A stretch of DNA of 38,712 nt, taken from positions 1 through 38,712 of the forward strand of contig NZ_MSDU01000036.1 in NCBI RefSeq assembly GCF_001936625.1, written 5' to 3'. Made by a program: the position numbers and the translations under genes. Each line of letters begins with the position of its first letter. The stretch's first letter is position 1. The stretch is from Domibacillus antri (GTDB taxonomy: Bacteria; Bacillota; Bacilli; Bacillales; Domibacillaceae). This document shows, in pieces, positions 24,226-33,820 of this stretch. Below the pieces are notes generated by a model, which was not told the DNA's origin, did no database searches, and was given only the letters and a program-made list of their open reading frames with translations.

Positions 24226-25039
24226 TTGAATTGCCTCCTTTGTTTTCAAACAAAAACGTCTTTATTATTGTACCAAATTTTTTATGCTGCTCCACATGAA
24301 TTGCATGGCCGGTGTCATCAAATTCTATCCATTGACAATGCGGAATGCGTTCTTTCATCCGTCTGGCGATATGTGTAAACTTTTGATCACGTGTACCCGT
24401 CAGCAGCAGAACCGGCATCTTCAGCTCGTGAAGCCTGTTCCAATACGATTTCTGTGCGCCTGTTCCCATTGCCCGAAGTGACGAAGCAAGCCCCGATGCC
24501 GACTGGTTTAACCGTTCGCTCCTCATCGATTCACGGACAGAAGCAGGCAGCGATTTTTGCGTTTCAAACATCGGGATGTTTTCCCAAAAGTCAACGAACG
24601 CTTCGATCCCTTCCTTTTCAATTTTACAGGCAAGCTGTTCATCGGATTTGCGGCGATCTGCACGTTCTTCTTCTGTGGCAAGACCAGGCGAAGCGCTTTC
24701 AAGAACGAGCGAACGCACCGTTTCAGGATACGTTACAGCCAGCGCGAGTGCCAGCCGGCCGCCCATTGAATAGCCAACAACATGGAAGGCAGCAAATCCC
24801 ATATTGTTCATAATCGTTTTCATTGCTTCTGCTTCTGATTCAAGATCAAAGCATTCAGCTATCGTCCTCCCGTGTCCGGCGAGATCAGGCATGACCGCTT
24901 CACAAGGAATAAGCGGCGCAATATGGCGCCACGTATCTCCTGAGCCGGTAAAACCGTGTAAAAACAATACCGGTTCTCCCTCACCCGTCTTGTCGACTCG
25001 ATAAAAAGAGAGGTCTTTATTATAAGGCCGGTTGGTCAT
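24215..25039 (-). CDS. menH: SHCHC synthase (MenH), alpha/beta hydrolase
   Basis: A 274-residue alpha/beta hydrolase that eliminates pyruvate from [18 protein letters not shown] and [10 protein letters not shown] (nucleophile Ser) and the C-terminal [11 protein letters not shown] (catalytic His) are conserved with B. subtilis MenH (YtxM). GGAGG lies about 7 nt before ATG 25039. The ATG overlaps the menD stop by 4 bp and the 3' end overlaps menB by 11 bp, so the three genes are tightly coupled. Confidence 0.93.
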   Translation of the reverse strand: MTNRPYNKDLSFYRVDKTGEGEPVLFLHGFTGSGDTWRHIAPLIPCEAVMPDLAGHGRTIAECFDLESEAEAMKTIMNNMGFAAFHVVGYSMGGRLALALAVTYPETVRSLVLESASPGLATEEERADRRKSDEQLACKIEKEGIEAFVDFWENIPMFETQKSLPASVRESMRSERLNQSASGLASSLRAMGTGAQKSYWNRLHELKMPVLLLTGTRDQKFTHIARRMKERIPHCQWIEFDDTGHAIHVEQHKKFGTIIKTFLFENKGGNSNGF

Positions 25040-26748
25040 ATCCGGTCCTCCAGTACTTCTTTTGCTTTTTCGATTGCCTGCTTCCATAATGCCCGGTGTA
25101 TGGACGTATTTGCTGTTCTATCGGTAAACGCCTCTAAAATCGTGACACCTTCACGGGTTTCACTTAATTCCCTTTCCAGCTGATCACCGCTCTCAATGCG
25201 GACATAGTGACATCCGTATAAAGCCGCCGCATGTTCAAATTTCAGTCCTGCCGGTGTGCCAAACAGCCGTTCAAAATGCTTTTCTTCTCCCGACTGCGGC
25301 AAATAAGAAAAAATACCGCCGCCATCATTATTCATAACAAGTACCGTCATCGACAGTCCGTTCATTTTCGCCCCAAGCAGACCATTAACATCATGGAAAA
25401 AGGACAAATCCCCCATGACGGCAAAGACGTTTTCTCCGCTTGCCGCAATACCAAGCGCTGTTGATACAAGTCCGTCAATCCCATTTGCGCCCCGGTTTCC
25501 ATGCAGTCTTACACGCTGTTCACCCGCAAACAAAAAGGAATCAAGATCACGGATCGGCATGCTGTTTCCAGTAAAGACAGATGCCTCATCTGGAACACTT
25601 TGCAAAAAGCGTCTGAACAGTGCGCCTTCGTCCAGCCCATCAGCCGTTTTCATCACATTTCGCGATGCCTTATTCACACTTTGCCATAGCTCGGTCCATT
25701 CGGATGACTGTTTCGGCAGCCTGTCTATCATTTCTTCACAAAAAAGCGCTTCATTGACGACCACCATATGTGTCGCAGCATGTGACGGATCACGCCATCC
25801 GCCTTCCTCATCAATAATAAGATGCGGAACATCACTGTGGCGTTTCATATAAAGCATCAATGATTTTGAAACCGGCAGTGCACCAAAACGGATCATCGCT
25901 TCTGGTTTTAACGTATCTTTTATGTCATCATCCCGCAAGAACGCATCGTAGCTGTCAATGACCTCCGCATGTGAACGCAGCTGTGACAGCGGGTCGGCAA
26001 TAACCGGCCATCCGATTTTTTCGGAAAGCGAAAGAATTGCCGGCAGTACCTCCATATTGACGATTTCACCCGCAACAATGACCCCTTTTTTACCCTTTAT
26101 CTCTTGAGCAACATCGTCCATTTGCCCGCTGTCCGGCACTTTTTTTCCAGCTAATAACCGGACCGGTGCGGGAATATGCAGCCGGTCAAAAATACCGTCA
26201 TAATCCGGCACAAGCGGCTCCCTGAATGGAAAGTTCAAATGAACCGGTCCTTTCGGCGCTGCTGTCGCTTCAAATACAGCGCGTGCGCCTTGTGTTCTTG
26301 CGTATTTAAGTGCCCTATCAGAAGATTCCGGGATGGCCATTTCAGAAAACCATTTCGCTGTATGTCCATATAAATGGATTTGATCAATTGTCTGCGGCGC
26401 ACCGACATCACGCAATTCAGGCGGACGATCTGACGTCAGCACAATCAGCGGCACACGCGAAATCGCAGCTTCGGCAACAGACGGCATATAATTCGCCGCT
26501 GCCGTGCCGGACGTGCAAAGAAGCGCGACCGGTTTACGGGAAGATTTTGCCAATCCTAAAGCAAAAAAACCGGCAGACCGCTCGTCTACTTGAATGTATG
26601 TTGTTAAATGAGGATGCTCTTCCATTAGCAGCGCCATAGGTGTTGAACGGGAACCCGGGCTGATCACCGCATGCTCCACACCCGACCGTACAAGACTATC
26701 AATGAAATGCGCATTATAGTATGTCAAATTTTCCTGATGATTACTCAT
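25036..26748 (-). CDS. menD: SEPHCHC synthase (MenD), thiamine-diphosphate enzyme
   Basis: A 570-residue thiamine-diphosphate enzyme that joins 2-oxoglutarate to isochorismate. The N-terminal ISPGSRSTPMAL, CTSGTAAANYMPSVAEA and GDLSFFHDVNGLLG (metal/ThDP motif near residue 435) with MNNDGGGIF are diagnostic. The ATG at 26748 has GGAGG 5 nt upstream. It overlaps the menF end by 8 bp and the menH start by 4 bp. An in-frame TTG at 26760 is in the menF end and inside the ribosome binding site. Confidence 0.96.
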   Translation of the reverse strand: MSNHQENLTYYNAHFIDSLVRSGVEHAVISPGSRSTPMALLMEEHPHLTTYIQVDERSAGFFALGLAKSSRKPVALLCTSGTAAANYMPSVAEAAISRVPLIVLTSDRPPELRDVGAPQTIDQIHLYGHTAKWFSEMAIPESSDRALKYARTQGARAVFEATAAPKGPVHLNFPFREPLVPDYDGIFDRLHIPAPVRLLAGKKVPDSGQMDDVAQEIKGKKGVIVAGEIVNMEVLPAILSLSEKIGWPVIADPLSQLRSHAEVIDSYDAFLRDDDIKDTLKPEAMIRFGALPVSKSLMLYMKRHSDVPHLIIDEEGGWRDPSHAATHMVVVNEALFCEEMIDRLPKQSSEWTELWQSVNKASRNVMKTADGLDEGALFRRFLQSVPDEASVFTGNSMPIRDLDSFLFAGEQRVRLHGNRGANGIDGLVSTALGIAASGENVFAVMGDLSFFHDVNGLLGAKMNGLSMTVLVMNNDGGGIFSYLPQSGEEKHFERLFGTPAGLKFEHAAALYGCHYVRIESGDQLERELSETREGVTILEAFTDRTANTSIHRALWKQAIEKAKEVLEDRI

Positions 26749-28135
26749 TGCCGCCTCCAATCGCCCGCAGCATCGGCCGAAGTTTCATCGTTGTTTCTTC
26801 CAATTCCGTGTCCGGATTTGAATCCGGTACAACACCGCATCCGGCATATAAAAATGCTTCATTTTGCACAATAAGTCCGGATCGGATAGCTACTGCAAAC
26901 TCTCCATTTTTTCGATAATCCATCCATCCGACCGGTGCAGCATAAAAGCCGCGGTCCATCGGTTCAAGTTCACGAATGACATTCAATGCTTTTTGAGCAG
27001 GCAAACCGCCTAGAGCAGGTGTTGGATGAAGCCGTTCAACAAAACGCAAAATAGAATCAAATTCGTCTGCAAGACCGGTTACCGGTGTATACAAATGTTG
27101 AATATCGCGCACTTTCATAATGATCGGTTCTTCCGGTACCGTCACACTTACACACATGGATTGCATTTCACGGCGAATCATCTGCACGACATAATCGTGT
27201 TCAATTCGATTTTTATCGTCGTTTAACAAAGCATCTGCCAATTTTCGATCTTCTTCCTCCGTCGCACCGCGCGCCGTTGATCCTGCAAGACAAGTCGTCA
27301 TTAATGTCCGGCTTTGCTTTTTCACGAGACGTTCCGGCGAGGCGCCGAGGAAACAGCTGTCCATTGCTTCAATCGAAAATATAAAGCTGTCCGGCTGCTC
27401 TTCATCTAGACGGCGCAGCACATGATCCGGTACAATTGCCTCATCAAACACCGCTGTTATTTTACGTGCAAGCACTATTTTTTTTAGTTCCTCATCCGAT
27501 TTAATAGATTGAATGGCTGACTGAATCGAGTTCTTCCATGCATCGGTATCGCCGCTGCGAAGTTCTACAAGCACTGCTTTCTCGTTCATCGCCTTGTCAT
27601 TCTGATCAAAAATCCACCGTTTTCGCTCTTCAATCCGTTCAAACAGCGCTAAAGAATTCGTCCCGTCACACAATACATTGACCGTTACAAATGTTTCACC
27701 CTCGTATACAGTCAGCATTATTTCCGGTACATAAAAAAAAGACGGGGCGAAGCGGGACCACTCTTCTCCTGCCTGCTGCTCCGGATCAAATGAAAAACCG
27801 CCGAAAGCAACCGGACCCGTGCCGTACACGTCATATGGATTATGAACGGCTGCCCGTTTCGTCAATGCATCCCAATTTGCTTCTACATCAGCGAAACGGT
27901 TCGTTTTCCCGCTTTGAATCGTATAGACGCTGCCAAGGCCGGCCAAGGTCATTTCGCCTTCGCGATCTTTAAAATAAAAGCGTTCACCTTTATACCATTT
28001 TATCCCTTTTTCATAAAAGCGAACCGGATCCAGAGCATCCACCTTCTCAACATAACTGAACAATGTTGATCCGTTTATTTCGTGTATAAAATCAATAAAG
28101 GCTCCTTTCAGAGGATGCCCTTTTATCATAGCCAA
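26741..28135 (-). CDS. menF: Menaquinone-specific isochorismate synthase
   Basis: A 464-residue chorismate-binding enzyme that commits chorismate to menaquinone. The C-terminal two-thirds is the chorismate-utilising fold, with LMTTCLAGSTARG, HPTPALGGLPAQKAL and GWMDYRKNGEFAVAIRSGLI. The start is read as TTG 28135 because GGAGGG lies 6 nt before it; an ATG two codons later would be 12 nt away. It is the first gene of menFDHBEC. The promoter region (28181-28253) has a perfect -35 box and a TGTGA-N6-TCACA palindrome upstream. Confidence 0.94.
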   Translation of the reverse strand: MAMIKGHPLKGAFIDFIHEINGSTLFSYVEKVDALDPVRFYEKGIKWYKGERFYFKDREGEMTLAGLGSVYTIQSGKTNRFADVEANWDALTKRAAVHNPYDVYGTGPVAFGGFSFDPEQQAGEEWSRFAPSFFYVPEIMLTVYEGETFVTVNVLCDGTNSLALFERIEERKRWIFDQNDKAMNEKAVLVELRSGDTDAWKNSIQSAIQSIKSDEELKKIVLARKITAVFDEAIVPDHVLRRLDEEQPDSFIFSIEAMDSCFLGASPERLVKKQSRTLMTTCLAGSTARGATEEEDRKLADALLNDDKNRIEHDYVVQMIRREMQSMCVSVTVPEEPIIMKVRDIQHLYTPVTGLADEFDSILRFVERLHPTPALGGLPAQKALNVIRELEPMDRGFYAAPVGWMDYRKNGEFAVAIRSGLIVQNEAFLYAGCGVVPDSNPDTELEETTMKLRPMLRAIGGGNE

Positions 28136-28180
28136 TGAAATCCCTCCATTGTGCCGACCTCAAAAGGTCAAACTTCTTTA

Positions 28181-28210
28181 AAGATACACCTCTTTTCAAG
28201 AGGGTGTCAA
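28181..28210 (-). promoter_or_regulatory. Predicted men operon promoter with palindrome in the spacer
   Basis: On the minus strand a perfect TTGACA (28210-28205), an 18-bp spacer and TATCTT (28186-28181) lie 46 bp before menF. The spacer and flanks form the near-palindrome ACACCCTCTT-GAA-AAGAGGTGT (28207-28186), a possible operator or RNA hairpin. Confidence 0.5.
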
Positions 28211-28237
28211 CGTTTCTCATTCATCTTTCCTTCGTCC

Positions 28238-28253
28238 TGTGATGCAGGTCACA
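28238..28253. promoter_or_regulatory. TGTGA-N6-TCACA palindrome (Fnr/CRP-type site)
   Basis: TGTGATGCAGGTCACA is a perfect match to TGTGA-N6-TCACA, the site of B. subtilis Fnr and of the wider Crp/Fnr family. Its centre (28245.5) lies about 71 bp upstream of the predicted men start site near 28174. Confidence 0.6.
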
Positions 28254-28390
28254 AAAATACGGAGTACTCTAACTATTGATCTTTATTATTAACTATCATT
28301 ATATACCACTTAACAATGATTTTCATTTATGAATCGCAATGTTCGACTTTTCGGAAAACGCTAAAGAATGGGTTAAATTGTGAAAAAAGA

Positions 28391-28419
28391 TTGACACTTT
28401 TGATTCCGTTTTCTACACT
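28391..28419 (+). promoter_or_regulatory. Predicted sigma-A promoter of menA
   Basis: A perfect TTGACA (28391-28396), a 17-bp spacer and TACACT (28414-28419). TTGTGAA (28378-28384) lies just upstream, and ATTGTTCACAAT (28440-28451), a perfect palindrome, lies just downstream in the leader. Confidence 0.8.
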
Positions 28420-28474
28420 TGATAAAGGACATTTGTTTAATTGTTCACAATGACCGATTGGGAGAGACTTTATA

Positions 28475-29386
28475 ATGAACCAAACCCCTTCAGCGGATAC
28501 AGGCTTTCAAATATGGTGGCAGCTTATGCGGCCTCACACATTGACAGCCGCGTTTGTTCCTGTTTTTCTCGGGACAGCGCTTGCACTTGAGCATACTGAT
28601 TTACATGTATTTTTATTTTTAGCGATGATGATTGCGTCTCTGCTCATTCAGGCAGCAACCAATATGTTCAATGAGTACTTTGATTACAAACGCGGGCTGG
28701 ATACGGAAGAATCGATCGGTATCGGCGGCGCGATCGTACGAAATGGCGTCAAGCCAAAGACCGTACTGAATATGGCTTTTACCTTTTTCGGAATCGCTTT
28801 GCTGCTAGGACTATATATTTGTTCAATAACAACGTGGTGGATTGCGTTGATCGGCATCATTTGTATGGCAGTCGGCTACTTTTATACAGGCGGCCCGCTT
28901 CCGATCGCTTATACGCCATTCGGTGAACTAGCTTCCGGTTTCTTTATGGGCGGTATGATTATTTACATCTCGTTTTACATTCAAACCGGTTTTGTTTCAA
29001 GCGGCGCCATTTTGTTTTCGATTCCGATCATTATCTTAATCGGAGCGATTATGCTGTCCAATAATATCCGCGACCGTGTCGGTGACCAAGAAGCCGGACG
29101 GAAAACCATTGCGATTTTAATTGGACATGACCATGCTGTACGTCTACTTGCTTCTATGTTTATCGTGGCGTATTTATGGGGGATCATTCTCGTATTTGGT
29201 GTTTACGGTTCACTCTGGCTGTTTTTAACGTATTTGAGTATTCCAAAAGCGCTGAAAGCCGTAAGCGGATTTAAAGGAAAAAACAATCCTCTGGACATGA
29301 TGCCCGCGATGAAATCAACGGCCCAGACTAATACACTATACGGTTTTCTGTTATCGATCGGATTATGCCTCAGCTACATTTTTTGA
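28475..29386 (+). CDS. menA: 1,4-Dihydroxy-2-naphthoate polyprenyltransferase
   Basis: A 303-residue UbiA-superfamily membrane prenyltransferase that attaches the isoprenoid chain to DHNA. The Asp-rich motif NMFNEYFDYKRGLDTEE lies near residue 67 and the second, DRVGDQEAGRKT, near residue 200. About eight or nine membrane helices are apparent. GGGAGAG lies 8 nt before the ATG. It is divergent from menF, so the 340-bp gap can coordinate ring synthesis with prenylation. It ends in a clear terminator. Confidence 0.95.
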   Translation: MNQTPSADTGFQIWWQLMRPHTLTAAFVPVFLGTALALEHTDLHVFLFLAMMIASLLIQAATNMFNEYFDYKRGLDTEESIGIGGAIVRNGVKPKTVLNMAFTFFGIALLLGLYICSITTWWIALIGIICMAVGYFYTGGPLPIAYTPFGELASGFFMGGMIIYISFYIQTGFVSSGAILFSIPIIILIGAIMLSNNIRDRVGDQEAGRKTIAILIGHDHAVRLLASMFIVAYLWGIILVFGVYGSLWLFLTYLSIPKALKAVSGFKGKNNPLDMMPAMKSTAQTNTLYGFLLSIGLCLSYIF

Positions 29387-29413
29387 CCGCTCATCATTGG
29401 AGCGGGTTTTTTT
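29386..29413 (+). terminator. Terminator of menA
   Basis: CCGCTC (29387-29392) and GAGCGG (29400-29405) form a 6-bp stem with a 7-nt loop, followed by seven T (29407-29413). It starts right after the menA stop. Confidence 0.85.
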
Positions 29414-29461
29414 ATGGACAAAAACGGTTATACCTATACCATAACGAAAGGATGAGAATGC

Positions 29462-29974
29462 ATGTTAACAAACGATCAATTAACAGAATTGAAAAATGAG
29501 CTGCTTCGCCAAAAAGAACTATTGACGGGGCGGATAGAACATGATGAAGAATTTGTTAATGAAGGCGAATTATCATTGTACGACAACCATCCGGCCGATA
29601 TGGGAACTGAATTGTACGAACGTGAACGAGATGCGGCGATCGATGAGCATAGCCGGGAGGAGCTCGATAAAATTGACGCCGCACTAGAAGCTATGAAAGA
29701 TGGAACATACGGCATTTGCAAAAAAAGCGGTGAAGAGATTCCTTTTGAACGGCTGCAGGCGGTTCCGACAACATTATATACCGTTGAGCATACACCAGAA
29801 CGAACACCGGCAGACGACCGAGTGATGGAAGAACGTATTCCGCACCCGGATGACGGCATCGACAGTTTCCGGGACGCAGCCGTTTACGGAACGTCCGAAA
29901 CTCCATCAGATTTTGCAGAAGATCATGACAGCTATAATGATCTGTATACGGATGATAACGACGATGATAAATAA
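29462..29974 (+). CDS. yteA: YteA-type DksA/TraR-like protein
   Basis: A 170-residue acidic protein of the YteA subgroup of DksA/TraR-like proteins. The N-terminal helical hairpin ends at DNHPADMGTELYERERD. The zinc-finger region near residues 80-90 (YGICKKSGEEIPFERL) keeps one Cys of the usual four, as in other YteA proteins. The tail is Asp-rich (DDNDDDK). The B. subtilis family is linked with sporulation in annotation, but the role is unproven. AAAGGATGAG precedes the ATG. It is a single-gene unit, convergent with glgP. Confidence 0.87.
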   Translation: MLTNDQLTELKNELLRQKELLTGRIEHDEEFVNEGELSLYDNHPADMGTELYERERDAAIDEHSREELDKIDAALEAMKDGTYGICKKSGEEIPFERLQAVPTTLYTVEHTPERTPADDRVMEERIPHPDDGIDSFRDAAVYGTSETPSDFAEDHDSYNDLYTDDNDDDK

Positions 29975-29990
29975 GCCGGCGTCGGCCGGC
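29975..29990. terminator. GC-rich hairpin between convergent yteA and glgP stops
   Basis: GCCGGC-GTCG-GCCGGC forms a 6-bp GC stem and tetraloop in the 23-bp gap between the two stops. T-rich but interrupted tracts follow on each strand, so it is a weak bidirectional terminator at best. Confidence 0.5.
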
Positions 29991-29997
29991 ATATTTA

Positions 29998-32379
29998 TTA
30001 TATCTTCCAAATTTCGTTTGCGTATTCTTTGATGGTCCGGTCGCTTGAGAAAATGCCGGAGCCGCTGATATTTTTCACCATCATTTGACGCCAGCGCTCC
30101 GGATTTTGTGCATAAATCCGACCCGCTTCTTCTTGTGCGGAACGATAGGCTTCAAAATCTTTCAATACAAAATATTGATCGTTTTCTGCCAGCAGCGAGT
30201 CATATATAACCCCAAACAAGTTTTTATCATCCAGCGTTCCATCGACTAATTGATTGAGCGTTCGGCGGATGAGCGGGTCGTGATGATAGTAGTCCATCGA
30301 ACGGTAGCCTCCGTCCCGGTCATACGCCATCACTTCTTCCGCTTTTAAACCAAAAATGAAAATATCATCCGGACCTGTCTGTTCTAAAATTTCCACGTTT
30401 GCACCGTCAAGCGTTCCCATCGTCACAGCACCGTTCATCATAAACTTCATGTTGCCGGTACCTGACGCTTCTTTACTTGCTGTGGAAATTTGCTCGCTGA
30501 TATCAGCTGCCGGAATAATATCTTCGGCAAGCGACACGCGGTAGTTTTCCATAAAGACGACCGTGATCAGCCCTTTTGTTTCCGGATCATTATTCACAAG
30601 ATCTACCACAGAGTGAATCAATTTAATAATGCGCTTTGCGTAGAAATAACCCGGTGATGCTTTAGCCCCAAAAATAAATGTACGCGGATGCATATTGAAC
30701 GATGGCTCATTTTTCACTTTGTTGTACAACGCCAAAATATGCAGTACATTCAGCAATTGACGTTTGTAGGCATGAAGCCGTTTTACCTGCACGTCAAAAA
30801 TCGATGCCGGATCCACTTTAATCCCATTTTGTTCAAAAATGCGCTTCGCTAAAATTTCTTTTCGTTTCAGCTTCACATCCCACAATTTTCCAAGGAATAC
30901 GGAATCATCGGCAAAAGGCGCCAGTTTTGACAGCTCACCCGCATCTGTTTTAAACGCATCGCCAATCGTTTCTGTTAAGAGAGACGTCAATTGCGGATTT
31001 GCTTTTAACAGCCAGCGCCGATGTGTAATGCCATTCGTTTTATTGTTAAACTTCGCCGGCTGGAATTGGTAAAATTCATTCATTTCACGATTTTTCAAAA
31101 TTTCTGTATGAAGCCGGGCCACTCCGTTTACACTATGACTGCCGGCAATAGCAAGATGCGCCATCCGCACCTCGTCATTTGCGACAATCGCCATTTTTTC
31201 AATGCGGTCCCAATCACCCGGATATTCTTCCCATAAACTTCGGCAGAAACGCTCGTTAATTTCTTCAACGATCATAAAAATACGGGGCAGAAGCGGTCTG
31301 AAAATTCGGATCGGCCACCGCTCAAGGGCTTCCGACAATGTTGTATGATTCGTATAAGCAAATGTATTTTCCGTCACATGCCATGCCTCATCCCATGATA
31401 ACTGGTAATCATCCATCAGCACCCTCATTAATTCGGGAATTGCCAGCACCGGATGTGTATCGTTAATGTGGATGGCGGCCCGCTCATGCAAGAGGCGCAG
31501 CTCCCCCCCCATGCTTAAATGATGGCGGATGATCGAGCGGATGCTGGCAGCCACTAGAAAATACTGCTGTTTTAAACGCAGAGTTTTTCCGTCATCATTG
31601 GAATCATCGGGATATAAAAATTCTGAAATCGCTTCTGTGTCTTTTTTATACTTTAACACGTCTTGATTTGGCGAAAAACTTGAAGTCTCTGCGCTCCATA
31701 GGCGAAGTGTATTGACTGTTTCCCCGCCATAACCGACAACCGGCATATCATAGGGAACGGCTCTAACATATTCCGCGTCAACATGACGAAACTTCACGCC
31801 TTCTTCTCGTTCAACTACATCCACACTTCCCCAAAATGGCACTTCAACAGCAAGGTCAGACTTGCGCACTTCCCAAACGTATCCGTAGCGAAGCCAGTTT
31901 TCCGGAAGCTCCATCTGGAAGCCATCCACCATTTTCTGTTCAAACAAGCCATGTTTATAGCGGATACCGCACCCATGCCCCGGCAGTCCGAGCGATGCGA
32001 GAGAATCAAGGAAACAGGCGGCAAGGCGGCCGAGACCGCCATTTCCAAGACCGGCATCCGGTTCAATGTCTTCAAGCTCATCCAATGGGATTCCAATATC
32101 TTCAAGCCATGTTTCCAGCGTTTCATACAGTCCAAGATTGATTAAGTTTTGTCCAAGCAAACGGCCGAGTAAAAACTCAATGGATAAGTAATACGTCTGC
32201 TTTTTACCTTGGCGATATCGTTCGTTTGTTTCAATCCATTCACTGCTGATGTGTTCACGGACCATCTGGCTCAACGTTACAAATTGCTGGGCACGGGTTG
32301 AATCGCCAAAGCTGATACTGTACGACTGCTCAAGGCGCTTTTTAAACGACTCCTGAAACGATTTTTGATCAGAAAACAT
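29998..32379 (-). CDS. glgP: Glycogen phosphorylase
   Basis: A 793-residue GT35 enzyme that releases glucose-1-phosphate from glycogen. [15 protein letters not shown] carries the PLP-binding Lys and neighbours, and [19 protein letters not shown] lies near the N-terminus. The start at 32379 has AGGAGGG upstream inside the glgA end; the genes overlap by 11 bp. Extra in-frame codons upstream belong to the glgA 3' end. It is the last gene of glgBCDAP and faces yteA. Confidence 0.96.
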   Translation of the reverse strand: MFSDQKSFQESFKKRLEQSYSISFGDSTRAQQFVTLSQMVREHISSEWIETNERYRQGKKQTYYLSIEFLLGRLLGQNLINLGLYETLETWLEDIGIPLDELEDIEPDAGLGNGGLGRLAACFLDSLASLGLPGHGCGIRYKHGLFEQKMVDGFQMELPENWLRYGYVWEVRKSDLAVEVPFWGSVDVVEREEGVKFRHVDAEYVRAVPYDMPVVGYGGETVNTLRLWSAETSSFSPNQDVLKYKKDTEAISEFLYPDDSNDDGKTLRLKQQYFLVAASIRSIIRHHLSMGGELRLLHERAAIHINDTHPVLAIPELMRVLMDDYQLSWDEAWHVTENTFAYTNHTTLSEALERWPIRIFRPLLPRIFMIVEEINERFCRSLWEEYPGDWDRIEKMAIVANDEVRMAHLAIAGSHSVNGVARLHTEILKNREMNEFYQFQPAKFNNKTNGITHRRWLLKANPQLTSLLTETIGDAFKTDAGELSKLAPFADDSVFLGKLWDVKLKRKEILAKRIFEQNGIKVDPASIFDVQVKRLHAYKRQLLNVLHILALYNKVKNEPSFNMHPRTFIFGAKASPGYFYAKRIIKLIHSVVDLVNNDPETKGLITVVFMENYRVSLAEDIIPAADISEQISTASKEASGTGNMKFMMNGAVTMGTLDGANVEILEQTGPDDIFIFGLKAEEVMAYDRDGGYRSMDYYHHDPLIRRTLNQLVDGTLDDKNLFGVIYDSLLAENDQYFVLKDFEAYRSAQEEAGRIYAQNPERWRQMMVKNISGSGIFSSDRTIKEYANEIWKI

Positions 32380-33820
32380 GACTTTCCCTCCTAGTGGATA
32401 CATCTTCGTACAAGCGCAAATAATCCTGTGCAGACTGTGACCAGCTGTAATCTTCTTTCATCGCTTCTTCGACAATTTTCGCCCATATATCAGGCTTGTG
32501 CCTGTAAAAATAAACGGCACGGCGGAAGGTATTCAACATATCATGCGCATTAAAGCTGCTGAATGAAAATCCATTACCCCTGCCTGTCTCCTCGTTATAG
32601 GAACGGACGGTATCATTTAAGCCTCCCGTTTCACGTACAATCGGAAGAGCGCCATATTTCATGGCAATCAATTGGCCAAGTCCGCACGGTTCGAACTGGG
32701 AAGGCATTAAAAACAAGTCGGCACCGGCATACACCTGATGGGCTAATTTTTCATTAAATCCGATATAAGAGCGTACTTTTTCTTTATATGTCCATTCCAT
32801 TTCTCTAAAAAAATGTTCAAATTCAGCGTCACCGCTTCCAAGCAAAACAAACTGGATATCATCTTCCATCATTTCATGAAATACATGCGTTACAAGATCC
32901 AGCCCTTTTTGTTTTGTTAAACGGGATACTAAGCCAATAACCGGTACATCATCCCGGACCGGTAAATGAAAAAATTCCTGCAAACGGCGTTTATTTTCTG
33001 CTTTACCGGCCATATCGCCTGTATGATACGGCACAACCGCTTCGTTCGTTTCCGGATTATAGATGGAATAATCCACTCCATTTAAGATGCCAGTTAAATC
33101 TTCCTGCCGTTCTTTTAAAACACCTTCAAGCCGTTCACCAAAATAAGGATTTAATATCTCATTCCGATAAGTCGGACTTACTGTCGTAATCGCATCAGAT
33201 GCAATAAGCGCCCCCTTCATAAAATTCGTATTGCCGTTAAATTCAAGCTGACCTGATTGATAATGATGGCTATGCAGATTCAGCAAATCCGTCACAGCCT
33301 CTGGCGGGAAAATCCCCTGGAACATTAAGTTATGAATCGTAAAAACAGTTTTAATTTTTTCATAACCCGGACGATGCTGATGCTCAACTTTGAGCATAAA
33401 CGGAATCATCGCTGCATGCCAATCATGACAGTGCAGAATATCCGGATAAAAATCAATATGATAAAGCGAATCAAGTACCGCTCGCGTTAAATACGAAAAA
33501 CGCTCTCCATCATCATAATGACCATATAAGCCATCACGTCTAAAATAATATAAATTATCGATAAAATAATACGTTATCCCGTCCTGTACAAGCTCAAAAA
33601 TCCCGCAATATTGCTTGCGCCAGCCAACCTGCACAGTGAACTCAGCGACTTTTTTCATTTCATTCCGGTACTGATCCGGAATCATGCTGTAATTTGGCAT
33701 CATCACCCGGACATCGACACCGAGTTTTGCCAACTCTTTTGGGAGGGCACCTGCCACATCGGCAAGCCCTCCCGATTTCACAAATGGTACACATTCTGAT
33801 ACGGCAAACATTACTTTCAT
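32369..33820 (-). CDS. glgA: Glycogen synthase (ADP-glucose)
   Basis: A 483-residue GT5 glycosyltransferase that extends alpha-1,4-glucan from ADP-glucose. [13 protein letters not shown] near residue 15 is the ADP-glucose-binding signature, [11 protein letters not shown] the second Rossmann entry, and [12 protein letters not shown] the conserved acceptor loop. The ATG overlaps the glgD stop by 4 bp; the ribosome binding site is weak (GGTGG), suggesting coupling. It overlaps glgP by 11 bp. Confidence 0.96.
   Translation of the reverse strand: MKVMFAVSECVPFVKSGGLADVAGALPKELAKLGVDVRVMMPNYSMIPDQYRNEMKKVAEFTVQVGWRKQYCGIFELVQDGITYYFIDNLYYFRRDGLYGHYDDGERFSYLTRAVLDSLYHIDFYPDILHCHDWHAAMIPFMLKVEHQHRPGYEKIKTVFTIHNLMFQGIFPPEAVTDLLNLHSHHYQSGQLEFNGNTNFMKGALIASDAITTVSPTYRNEILNPYFGERLEGVLKERQEDLTGILNGVDYSIYNPETNEAVVPYHTGDMAGKAENKRRLQEFFHLPVRDDVPVIGLVSRLTKQKGLDLVTHVFHEMMEDDIQFVLLGSGDAEFEHFFREMEWTYKEKVRSYIGFNEKLAHQVYAGADLFLMPSQFEPCGLGQLIAMKYGALPIVRETGGLNDTVRSYNEETGRGNGFSFSSFNAHDMLNTFRRAVYFYRHKPDIWAKIVEEAMKEDYSWSQSAQDYLRLYEDVSTRRESHVF

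Noticed and set aside
28238-28253. Catabolite-responsive element (CcpA cre) in the men region
   Set aside because: The sequence matches TGTGA-N6-TCACA exactly and does not fit the cre pattern WTGNNARCGNWWWCAW.
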